Positions 27,897 to 35,680 of a stretch of DNA of 64,000 bases are shown here, piece by piece. The stretch is from Ahrensia sp. R2A130 (GTDB lineage Bacteria > Pseudomonadota > Alphaproteobacteria > Rhizobiales > Rhizobiaceae). The stretch is from NCBI RefSeq assembly GCF_000179775.1, contig NZ_AEEB01000003.1, positions 124,001 through 188,000 of the forward strand. Reading direction: 5' to 3'. The translations under genes were made by a program, and so were the position numbers. Position 1 is the first letter of the stretch, and each line of letters begins with the position of its first letter. The notes under the pieces were generated by a model that was given only the letters and a program-made list of their open reading frames with translations, did not search any database and had not been told where the DNA came from.

Positions 27897-29282
27897 ATGA
27901 ACATTCACGTCGGACAGAACGATCTTTCCCAAGTCATCGAGGCTGATAAGGCCCACGTTTGGCACCACCTCACGCAGCATAAAAAGTTCGAGGCCAGCGA
28001 CCCGCTCATCATCGTTGAGGGCAAGGGCATGCGCGTCTGGAACCAGGCGGGCCGTGAGCATCTCGACGCCGTCTCCGGTGGCGTTTGGACCGTAAACGTC
28101 GGCTATGGCCGTGAAAGCATTGCTGATGCCGTGCGCGACCAGCTGGTGAAGATGAACTATTTCGCCGGTTCCATGGGCACAATTCCCGGCGCGCTGTTTG
28201 CTGAACGCCTGATCGACAAGATGCCCGGCCTGAGCCGTGTCTATTATTCAAACTCCGGTTCGGAAGCGAATGAGAAGACCTACAAGATCGTGCGCCAGAT
28301 CAGCCACAATCTGCATGGCGGCAAGAAACACAAAATCCTATATCGTGCCCGCGATTATCACGGCACGACAATCACGGCGCTTTCCTCCGGCGGTCAGGAC
28401 GAGCGCAAGGCGCAATACGGCCCGTTCACGCCGGGCTTCGTGGAAGTGCCGCATTGCCTCGAATACCGCAGCCAGTGGGGCGAAGTGGACGACTACGGCA
28501 TCCGCGCTGCCAACGAGATCGAGAAAACGATTCTCGCTGAAGGTGCCGATACCGTTGGCGCCATCATTCTGGAGCCAATCACAGCAGGCGGTGGCGTCAT
28601 CACCCCGCCGGAAGGCTATTGGCCGCGCGTGCAGGAAATCTGCAAGCAGTATGATGTGCTGCTCATCATCGACGAAGTGGTTTGCGGCATGGGCCGTACC
28701 GGCACGTGGTTCGGCTACCAGCATTACGGCATCGAGCCCGACATGGTGACTATGGCGAAGGGCGTGGCCTCCGGCTACGCAGCCATTTCCTGCACGGTCA
28801 CCACCGAGCGCGTGTTCAACATGTTCAAGGCGGACGCCGATGATCCCATGTCCTATTTCCGCGACATCTCCACCTTCGGCGGCTGCACGGCTGGCCCGGC
28901 AGCGGCGATGGCGAACATGGATATTCTGGAAAACGAGAACTTGCTCGAGAACACCACCAAGATGGGCGAATACTGCCTTGAGAAGCTCGAAGAACTACAG
29001 GCCAAACATTCGATGATTGGTCAGGTGCGCGGCAAGGGCTTGTTCGTTGGTGCTGAACTGGTGACCGACCGCGAGACCAAAGAGCCGGTGCACGAAAGCG
29101 TCACGCAGTCTATCGTTGCCGAGTGTTTCAAGACGGATGCGGTGGTCATTGGTGCCACCAACCGCTCGCTGGCTGGCTACAACAACACGCTTTGCCTCAG
29201 CCCCGCGCTCATTGCCACAAAGTCCGATATCGACGAAATCATGGACTCTATTGATCGTGCACTGGCGAAAGCTGCCGCCTAA
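27897..29282 (+). CDS. tpa: Taurine--pyruvate aminotransferase
   Basis: Tpa transfers the amino group of taurine to pyruvate, giving sulfoacetaldehyde and alanine. The 461-residue class III PLP aminotransferase has YSNSGSEANEKTYK near residue 117, the Asp-containing IIDEVVCGMGRTG (Asp259) and the PLP Lys288 in VTMAKGVASGY. The strong GAGGG ribosome-binding site fits the ATG at 27897 rather than the one at 27888. The function is supported by the adjacent tauR and by xsc further downstream. Confidence 0.92.
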   Translation: MNIHVGQNDLSQVIEADKAHVWHHLTQHKKFEASDPLIIVEGKGMRVWNQAGREHLDAVSGGVWTVNVGYGRESIADAVRDQLVKMNYFAGSMGTIPGALFAERLIDKMPGLSRVYYSNSGSEANEKTYKIVRQISHNLHGGKKHKILYRARDYHGTTITALSSGGQDERKAQYGPFTPGFVEVPHCLEYRSQWGEVDDYGIRAANEIEKTILAEGADTVGAIILEPITAGGGVITPPEGYWPRVQEICKQYDVLLIIDEVVCGMGRTGTWFGYQHYGIEPDMVTMAKGVASGYAAISCTVTTERVFNMFKADADDPMSYFRDISTFGGCTAGPAAAMANMDILENENLLENTTKMGEYCLEKLEELQAKHSMIGQVRGKGLFVGAELVTDRETKEPVHESVTQSIVAECFKTDAVVIGATNRSLAGYNNTLCLSPALIATKSDIDEIMDSIDRALAKAAA

Positions 29283-29296
29283 TCAAAGACTAACAG

Positions 29297-29319
29297 GGGA
29301 GCGCAGTTCTTGCGCTCCC
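29297..29319 (+). terminator. Hairpin after tpa, possible terminator
   Basis: A perfect 9-bp inverted repeat (GGGAGCGCA and TGCGCTCCC, 5-base loop) follows the tpa stop by 14 bases. No T-tract follows. The 10-bp palindrome CTCACGTGAG lies directly downstream at 29321-29330. Confidence 0.5.
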
Positions 29320-29330
29320 ACTCACGTGAG

Positions 29331-29393
29331 TTGACAGGCAGGCCCGTCGCGCGCCATCACGATCTGGACCACAGCAGTGGTCTTGATCTGGAG
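29331..29393 (+). promoter_or_regulatory. Candidate tauR promoter and autoregulatory repeats
   Basis: A perfect -35 hexamer TTGACA lies at 29331-29336 with no good -10. The direct repeat GATCTGGA occurs at 29361-29368 and 29385-29392, 24 bases apart, just before the tauR ATG. These copies contain the CTGGA core seen before tpa, suggesting binding by TauR to its own promoter region. Confidence 0.45.
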
Positions 29394-29398
29394 CCAAC

Positions 29399-30886
29399 AT
29401 GCGCGATTTGCTGATAGAACTCGACCGCGACTCGCCTAAGTCGCTGCAATCGCAACTGCGCGAAGTGCTGGTTTCCGCCATCCTTGCTGGCCATCTGAAG
29501 CCCACAGATAAACTGCCTTCCACTCGTCATCTGTCGCGACAATTGCGCATTTCGCGCAACACGAGTGTCTTGGTTTATCAGGGGCTTGTGGAAGACGGTT
29601 ACCTTCGCACATCACAACGTTCCGGTTACTACGTCAACGAAACCGTGCTGGAAATGGGCGTTCATCGCTCGGCACGCTCCATCGATGAAGCGTTGGAAGC
29701 GCCCACGGAAACGATTGATTGGGCGGCGCGGATGAAAAAGTTCCCCGGAGGTCAGGCCAATATTTCTAAGCCTAAGGATTGGCGCAAACTGCCGTTTCCT
29801 TTCATCTACGGCCAACCGGACCAGAAGCTTTTCCCGATCACGGACTGGCGTGATTGCGTCTATAAATCCATGTCCAAGCAGTGGCTGGATGCGTGGACGC
29901 AGGACACCCAAAACGATGATGATCAAATGCTGGTGGAGCAAATTCGCACCCGCATTCTGCCCCGTCGCGGTATTCTCGTGGGCGAAGACCAGATCCTCGT
30001 AACGCTGGGCGCGCAGCAATCGCTCTACACAGCCGCCAGCCTCTTGGTGGACAGCCACACCCGCGTTGCGCTGGAAAATCCGGGCTATCCCGACGCCCGC
30101 AACATTTTCGCTCTCCGCACCGACCGCATAACGCCGCAGCCGGTAGATCGTGACGGCCTGATCGTTGGCGAAAATCTGCGCGACATCGACATTCTCTACA
30201 CCACGCCGAGCCACCAGCTGCCCACCAACGTCACCATGTCGCCCCAGCGCCGCCGCGCCCTGTTGGAGCGGTCTCGTGAGGAAGATTTCCTCATCATCGA
30301 AGACGATTATGAACTAGAGACGAACTATGTCGGCGAACCGCTTCCGGCTTTGAAATCCAGCGACCGCGATGGCCGTGTGATATACGTGGGTTCCTTCTCC
30401 AAGACACTGTTCCCCGGTTTGCGCCTAGGTTTCGTGGTGGCCGATGCGCCACTGATCGCAGAAATGCGCGCTCTGCGCCGTCTGATGGTGCGCCACCCGC
30501 CGATGAACAACCAGCGCAGCACGGCCTTCTTTCTGTCGCTCGGCCATTATGACGTGTTTGTGCGTCGGCTCCACCGCACCTACCACCAGCGTTGGAAGAC
30601 CATGGGTGAAGCGCTTGCAAAACATTTGCCACAAGCCACGGTCAGCCGTGGGCAGGGCGGCTCATCCTATTGGGTGGAATTGCCTGAAGGATCGACCGCA
30701 CCGGCTGACCAGATTGCAAAAGCTGCGCTGGCCGAAGGTATTCTCATCGAACCCGGCAAGGTCTATTTCACCGGCCCCTGCGGTGAATACAGCTTCCGGC
30801 TGGGCTTCTCGTCCATCGAAGATGATGTGATTGAGACGGGCATCGAGCGCCTCGCGCATGTCATCGCGCAACACTCGGTGAATTGA
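29399..30886 (+). CDS. tauR: TauR, MocR-family (GntR-aminotransferase) regulator of taurine use
   Basis: The 495-residue protein fuses an N-terminal GntR winged helix (about residues 5-78; KLPSTRHLSRQLRISRNT) to a PLP-binding aminotransferase fold with Lys335 in the SFSKTLFPG motif. TauR is known as the activator of taurine catabolism genes in Rhodobacter capsulatus. The position directly after tpa supports that role here; without the context it would be called a MocR/PdxR regulator. Confidence 0.85.
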   Translation: MRDLLIELDRDSPKSLQSQLREVLVSAILAGHLKPTDKLPSTRHLSRQLRISRNTSVLVYQGLVEDGYLRTSQRSGYYVNETVLEMGVHRSARSIDEALEAPTETIDWAARMKKFPGGQANISKPKDWRKLPFPFIYGQPDQKLFPITDWRDCVYKSMSKQWLDAWTQDTQNDDDQMLVEQIRTRILPRRGILVGEDQILVTLGAQQSLYTAASLLVDSHTRVALENPGYPDARNIFALRTDRITPQPVDRDGLIVGENLRDIDILYTTPSHQLPTNVTMSPQRRRALLERSREEDFLIIEDDYELETNYVGEPLPALKSSDRDGRVIYVGSFSKTLFPGLRLGFVVADAPLIAEMRALRRLMVRHPPMNNQRSTAFFLSLGHYDVFVRRLHRTYHQRWKTMGEALAKHLPQATVSRGQGGSSYWVELPEGSTAPADQIAKAALAEGILIEPGKVYFTGPCGEYSFRLGFSSIEDDVIETGIERLAHVIAQHSVN

Positions 30887-30988
30887 CCGCCGCTTGCCGC
30901 GACACCACAATTCTGTCCAGTGATGGTGTCTTTATACGGCCCATAATGCCCTGTTTTTGGCCGTCTAATCGCGGCCATAATAGACGGG

Positions 30989-31004
30989 TTAAGGTTTCGC
31001 TAAC
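30989..31004 (+). promoter_or_regulatory. Candidate CtrA-type box before the muramidase gene
   Basis: TTAA, seven bases, then CTAAC resembles the alphaproteobacterial CtrA site TTAA-N7-TTAAC with one mismatch. It lies about 80 bases before the GH25 gene. A single short site can arise by chance. Confidence 0.35.
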
Positions 31005-31085
31005 CATAAAAAACGATGCTGGAGAGTTAGTACGGGCGGTTTGTGATCGCACCGGACATAACTCGTTTGGCGGATGGAACGCATC

Positions 31086-32435
31086 ATGATCGACTATTTT
31101 ACATCGTTCAGAAGAGCGCTAACGGCCTCGTTTCTCGCAATTGTTGTTGCAGCTCCTGCAGTACATGCTGACGAGTTCAACAACACATGGCGTACAGACA
31201 ATTCTGCTATCGTGCTGGATGCCTATGAGCATACGCCGATCAAATGGCTGGAACTGCCAAAGAACAAAAACCTAGCGGCTTTCATCAACAAGGCCTCTGA
31301 CGGGCTGGCACCTGAATATCGTTGCAAGAGCGACAAGACCTGCCGTGTGAACTGGAAGCGTTATTCTGCCACCAAGGAACTTTATCAAACCCGCCGCGCA
31401 CTTGCGATTACGCAGGGTTTGAAATGGGGCGCCTATCATCTGGCGCGCCCCGGAAACCCCATCAAGCAGGCGGAACATTTCCTCAGCTACACCAAGCCCG
31501 GGCCGGACGACTTGCTCGCGCTGGACATCGAGCATGATGATCCGCGCAAATGGATGTCGCTGGAAGATGGCGAGATTTTTGCCGAACACATCAAGATGCG
31601 CACAGGGCGCTATCCGGTTCTCTACACCAACCATTACACCGCCCGCGCTATCGCTGCCCGTAAGCACGAGCTTCCGGTCCTGTCGCGCCTGAACCTTTGG
31701 TATGCCCGCTATAAGTCCGATATTCGCGGCGTCTTTCCCATGGGGAATTGGGATAGCTACACGATTTGGCAGTTCTCCTCGATGGTGAATTGCAACGACA
31801 CAACATGCCCCATGCGTATCAAAGGCACGGGTAACTGGATCGACGTAAATGTCGCTGCCATGACGCCTGCGGAACTGCGCGCAAAATGGCCGTTTGCGAA
31901 GCTGACAGCCCGCAAGCCCGAGCCTGCCGAAACGCTACTGGTGGCAGCGGCCAATGAAGGCCAACCGGCTGCAGCGCGCGCTGTCATTAATGTGACAAAG
32001 CCAACACGCGTCGTCTCGTCAGGTGGCATTCCCGTTCTAAGGTCGACATTCGAGAAGCCTGTTGTAGAGCCTGCAGTTGTGGTGGCGCGCTTAGGCTATC
32101 ATATTGCCGCGCACTCCCACACATATTTACCCCCGATTCCCGGCCAACCGTCGGCGTCTCCGCGCACTGAAGATAGATCCGCTGTGGTGGAAGCCGAGGT
32201 TGCAAAGCCGAGTTTCCGCACAGCATCCGCTGCAAGCGCTATTGCTGCGCCAAAGACACGACGGAAGGCTGCAAAGCCAAAAGCGACCAAGGCTAAAACC
32301 ATCAAGCCGAAAACGGCTAAGGCAAAAACCAAGCCCAAATACACGCCGGAAGAGGTGGCAGCCTACAAACGTTTCTTGAAGCGGCAGGCGGTCATTCGCG
32401 CATCCCGCAAAAAGAATGCCGCCGCGCCCAGCTAG
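31086..32435 (+). CDS. Secreted GH25 family lysozyme with Lys/Ala-rich tail
   Basis: The 449-residue protein has a signal peptide (to about AVHA, residue 28) and a GH25 muramidase domain (about residues 40-240). The opening IVLDAYEHTPI and the catalytic LDIEHDDP motif are visible. GH25 enzymes cleave peptidoglycan between MurNAc and GlcNAc. The last 80 residues are rich in Lys, Ala and Pro (KAAKPKATKAKT), resembling histone-H1-like tails, and could bind peptidoglycan or polyanions. An in-frame ATG at 31074 would add four residues. Confidence 0.82.
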   Translation: MIDYFTSFRRALTASFLAIVVAAPAVHADEFNNTWRTDNSAIVLDAYEHTPIKWLELPKNKNLAAFINKASDGLAPEYRCKSDKTCRVNWKRYSATKELYQTRRALAITQGLKWGAYHLARPGNPIKQAEHFLSYTKPGPDDLLALDIEHDDPRKWMSLEDGEIFAEHIKMRTGRYPVLYTNHYTARAIAARKHELPVLSRLNLWYARYKSDIRGVFPMGNWDSYTIWQFSSMVNCNDTTCPMRIKGTGNWIDVNVAAMTPAELRAKWPFAKLTARKPEPAETLLVAAANEGQPAAARAVINVTKPTRVVSSGGIPVLRSTFEKPVVEPAVVVARLGYHIAAHSHTYLPPIPGQPSASPRTEDRSAVVEAEVAKPSFRTASAASAIAAPKTRRKAAKPKATKAKTIKPKTAKAKTKPKYTPEEVAAYKRFLKRQAVIRASRKKNAAAPS

Positions 32436-32441
32436 AGCTGT

Positions 32442-32768
32442 CTAATTGAAATTGCCCTGAAAGCCGCCACCTAGCGGTGGAGTCTGGGAACAATAGCGCA
32501 CGCGGCAAGGACCGGTTTTTGTCGGCACCGTTGTTCTACGCGCATATAGCGGTGACGGGCAAAACTTGTAATTGCGCACCAAGCGTTGATAAACATTGCT
32601 GTTTTTGGTGTTTAGCACGACGCCACCGCGACGGTTGATCAAGCTGCGCACCCCATCACAGGTGAAGGATTTCGTGCTTTGCCGTGCTTCGGCTTTGCCT
32701 GTCGCGGCTACACCGGTCGCCAATATCGTTCCGCCAGCAATGGCGGCCATCATTAAAGTTCGCATCAT
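32442..32768 (-). CDS. Small secreted Cys-containing protein, unknown
   Basis: The 108-residue product has a signal peptide (MMRTLMMAAIAGGTILATGVAA, cleavage near KAEA). A short mature domain with four cysteines (FTCDGVRSLINRRGG ... PCRVRYCSQ) follows. GGGAA precedes the paired ATG codons. It converges on the GH25 gene with 6 bases between the stops. No family was recognised. A periplasmic or secreted location is likely. Confidence 0.6.
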   Translation of the reverse strand: MMRTLMMAAIAGGTILATGVAATGKAEARQSTKSFTCDGVRSLINRRGGVVLNTKNSNVYQRLVRNYKFCPSPLYARRTTVPTKTGPCRVRYCSQTPPLGGGFQGNFN

Positions 32769-33027
32769 AAATTCCCTTCGGCCGCAGCTTTGCATGAAGT
32801 CGACGTTGCCGCTGTTCATAACAGTATACGTGTGGACGAGCCCGATAGTTGCCAATTGCATGGACTCATTTGTCTGTGACAGATACCACATCAAATTGGC
32901 ACCATGGTGACGTAACCATTGGCACCAAGACACTGCGTCCTCAAACCGGTAAACTGCACATGCAATTCAAATAATGAGACTTCTTGTCTCGTTTTTCGCG
33001 TATTTTCCGGTATTGGGGGAGCTTTCC

Positions 33028-34797
33028 ATGACCAAGATGACCACCGAAGAAGCCTTTGTAAAAGTCCTGCAAATGCACGGTATTGACAATGCATTCGGCA
33101 TTATCGGTTCCGCCATGATGCCGATCTCCGATCTGTTCCCAGAAGCTGGAATCAAGTTCTGGGACTGCGCCCATGAGTGCAACGCAGGCATGATGGCTGA
33201 CGGTTTCACCCGCGCCACCGGCAAGATGTCCATGATGGTCGCCCAGAACGGCCCCGGCATCACCAATTTCGTCACTCCTGTTAAGACCGCTTACTGGAAC
33301 CACACGCCATTGTTGCTGGTCACGCCACAGGCGGCCAACAAGACAATCGGGCAGGGCGGTTTCCAGGAAATCGAGCAGATGAAATTGTTCGAAGACATGG
33401 TCTGCTACCAGGAAGAGGTCCGCGATCCATCGCGTATGGCCGAAGTTCTGAACCGTGTGATCGCGCAGGCATGGCGCGGTTGCGGCCCGGCCCAGATCAA
33501 CATCCCGCGCGATTACTGGACGCAGGTTGTCGACATCGAGCTGCCACAGATCGTGAAATTCGAACTGCCCCGCGGTGGTGAAGACGCGATTGCCGAAGCT
33601 GCCAAACTGCTGTCTGAAGCCGAATTCCCGGTCATCCTGAACGGCGCAGGCGTCGTCATCGGTGGTGCCATCGAGGCATCCGCCAAGCTGGCCGAACAAC
33701 TGTCCGCGCCAGTTTGCTGCAACTACCAGCACAACGATGCTTTCCCCGGTTCCCATCCGCTTTCCGTCGGCCCGCTCGGCTATAACGGCTCGAAAGCGGC
33801 GATGGAGCTGATCTCGAAAGCCGACGTTGTTCTGGCTCTCGGCACACGCCTCAACCCGTTCTCCACGCTGCCCGGTTATGGCATCGATTATTGGCCTAAA
33901 GACGCGAAACTCATTCAGGTCGACATCAATGCAGATCGCATCGGCCTCACCAAACCTGTCGCCGTTGGCATTCAGGGTGACGCCAAGAAAGTCGCAGAGC
34001 AGATCCTCGCGCAGGTGACATCGTCGCCGAACAAGGATCGTGAAGCTCTGATCCACCAGACGAAATCCTCTTGGCTCCAGACTTTGTCCTCCATGGACCA
34101 CGAAGACGACGATCCAGGCACAGACTGGAACGAACGTTCGCGCAACCGCGAGCCGGAAAAAATGTCACCCCGCATGGCGTGGCGCGCAATCCAACAGGCA
34201 CTGCCCAAGGATGCGATCATTTCCTCCGATATCGGCAATAACTGCGCTATTGGCAACGCCTACCCGACCTTCGAGCAGGGCCGCAAATACCTGTCGCCGG
34301 GCCTCTTCGGTCCTTGCGGATACGGTTTCCCAGCCATCCTCGGCGCGAAAATGGGCCAGCCCGATGTACCGGTCGTTGGTTTCGCAGGCGACGGCGCTTT
34401 CGGCATCTCCATGAACGAGATGACCGCTTGTGGCCGCGACGACTGGCCAGCGATCACCATGGTGATCTTCCGCAACTACCAGTGGGGCGCTGAAAAGCGG
34501 AACACGACATTGTGGTTCGAAGACAATTTCGTCGGTACGGAACTCGACCTTGATGTGGAATACGCAGCCATCGCCCGCGCCTGCGGCGTGAACGGTGTGC
34601 AGGTCACTTCCATGGAAGAGCTGACAACGGAACTCGACAAAGCCGTCGATGCCCAGATGAAGAAGGGTGAAACCACCTTCATCGAAATCCTGCTCAATCA
34701 GGAACTCGGCGAACCCTTCCGCCGCGATGCGATGAAAAAGCCTGTCTCTGTCGCGGGCATCAATCCCGGCGATATGAAACCTCAGGTTTCTGCCTAA
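33028..34797 (+). CDS. xsc: Sulfoacetaldehyde acetyltransferase
   Basis: Xsc is a TPP-dependent enzyme that converts sulfoacetaldehyde and phosphate to acetyl phosphate and sulfite. The 589-residue protein has the Xsc N-terminus TEEAFVKVLQMHGIDNAFGIIGSAMMPISDLF (split by family, about residues 5-36) and the TPP/Mg motif GDGAFGISMNEM followed by FRNYQWGAEKRN near residues 455-495. GGGGGAG precedes the ATG. It starts the xsc-tauE-soeABC run and follows Tpa in the pathway. The acetyl phosphate product needs phosphotransacetylase, which is not in this window. Confidence 0.95.
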   Translation: MTKMTTEEAFVKVLQMHGIDNAFGIIGSAMMPISDLFPEAGIKFWDCAHECNAGMMADGFTRATGKMSMMVAQNGPGITNFVTPVKTAYWNHTPLLLVTPQAANKTIGQGGFQEIEQMKLFEDMVCYQEEVRDPSRMAEVLNRVIAQAWRGCGPAQINIPRDYWTQVVDIELPQIVKFELPRGGEDAIAEAAKLLSEAEFPVILNGAGVVIGGAIEASAKLAEQLSAPVCCNYQHNDAFPGSHPLSVGPLGYNGSKAAMELISKADVVLALGTRLNPFSTLPGYGIDYWPKDAKLIQVDINADRIGLTKPVAVGIQGDAKKVAEQILAQVTSSPNKDREALIHQTKSSWLQTLSSMDHEDDDPGTDWNERSRNREPEKMSPRMAWRAIQQALPKDAIISSDIGNNCAIGNAYPTFEQGRKYLSPGLFGPCGYGFPAILGAKMGQPDVPVVGFAGDGAFGISMNEMTACGRDDWPAITMVIFRNYQWGAEKRNTTLWFEDNFVGTELDLDVEYAAIARACGVNGVQVTSMEELTTELDKAVDAQMKKGETTFIEILLNQELGEPFRRDAMKKPVSVAGINPGDMKPQVSA

Positions 34798-34815
34798 CAG
34801 ATTAATCTAACGAAG

Positions 34816-34841
34816 CCCGGCGGCGGGGGATTGCCGCCGGG
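34816..34841 (+). terminator. GC hairpin between xsc and tauE
   Basis: A perfect 9-bp stem (CCCGGCGGC and GCCGCCGGG) with an 8-base loop lies 18 bases after the xsc stop. It has no T-tract, so it is more likely an mRNA-stabilising or partial attenuation element that favours xsc expression over the downstream genes. Confidence 0.5.
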
Positions 34842-34905
34842 TTGAATGCGCGTCACGTTCAATCGAACGTGGCCGAACGACTGAACTGACTGCGAGGGGA
34901 GCCGT

Positions 34906-35667
34906 TTGACCGCATGGTTGGCAAGCGTTGGACTAACAGCCTGGGAAGCAGCCTATCTTGCCGTGGTGGTTTTCGCCGCGGGAATGGTGCGCGGCTTTTC
35001 GGGCTTCGCCTTGTCCGCACTTGTGATGGCCAGCGCGGCTTTGGTCCTGTCGCCGCTCCAACTCATTCCTATTCTGTGGTGGCTGGAAACGGCGGCAACG
35101 CTGTTGATGGTGCGCGGCGGATGGCGCGAGGCGGATCGGCGCATCGCAATTCTGCTGGTGCTGGGTGGCATGATGGGCCAACCCATCGGTCTATACCTCA
35201 CCACAACACTGCCGGTGGACCAGTCGCGCATCATCGCACTGTGCATGATTATCGTGTTGGCCATCGCCCAACTGGCGAAAGTGCGGTTCGCATTTCTGGC
35301 AACCACTGTTGGCGTTGTCTTGAGCGGCGTTGCAGCCGGTCTTGCAACCGGCCTCGCCATGGTGGGCGGAATGGTGGTGGCGCTTTACGTGCTGTCGCAG
35401 GACCAAACCCCCATCATCATGCGCGCCACGCTGGTGCTTTATCTCGCGATCTCATCGGTGGTTGGTCTGGGCTATCAGGTCGGCTTCGGCATCATGGACT
35501 GGACGGGCATTTTGCGCGGTTTGTCCTATGCGCCGGTGGTTATCGCCGGTGTATTGTTGGGTCAGGCTTTGTTCAGGCCGCGCCTCGAACGCTATTACAA
35601 ACCCTTCTGCCTTCTATTGTTGATGCTGCTGGCCGCTTCCGGCCTGGCGCGTCTTGCACTCGCATAA
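34906..35667 (+). CDS. tauE: TSUP-family sulfur-anion exporter (TauE/SafE-like)
   Basis: The 253-residue membrane protein has about seven to eight hydrophobic segments and the TSUP (PF01925) pattern GMVRGFSGFALSALVMASAAL near residues 26-46, repeated in the second half. Family members export sulfite or related anions. Translation appears to start at a TTG at 34906, which has a strong GAGGGGAG ribosome-binding site; no nearby ATG is in frame. Its location between xsc, which makes sulfite, and soeABC, which oxidises it, supports sulfite export. Direction of transport is inferred. Confidence 0.82.
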   Translation: MTAWLASVGLTAWEAAYLAVVVFAAGMVRGFSGFALSALVMASAALVLSPLQLIPILWWLETAATLLMVRGGWREADRRIAILLVLGGMMGQPIGLYLTTTLPVDQSRIIALCMIIVLAIAQLAKVRFAFLATTVGVVLSGVAAGLATGLAMVGGMVVALYVLSQDQTPIIMRATLVLYLAISSVVGLGYQVGFGIMDWTGILRGLSYAPVVIAGVLLGQALFRPRLERYYKPFCLLLLMLLAASGLARLALA

Positions 35668-35680
35668 CTGGAGAACCGGG

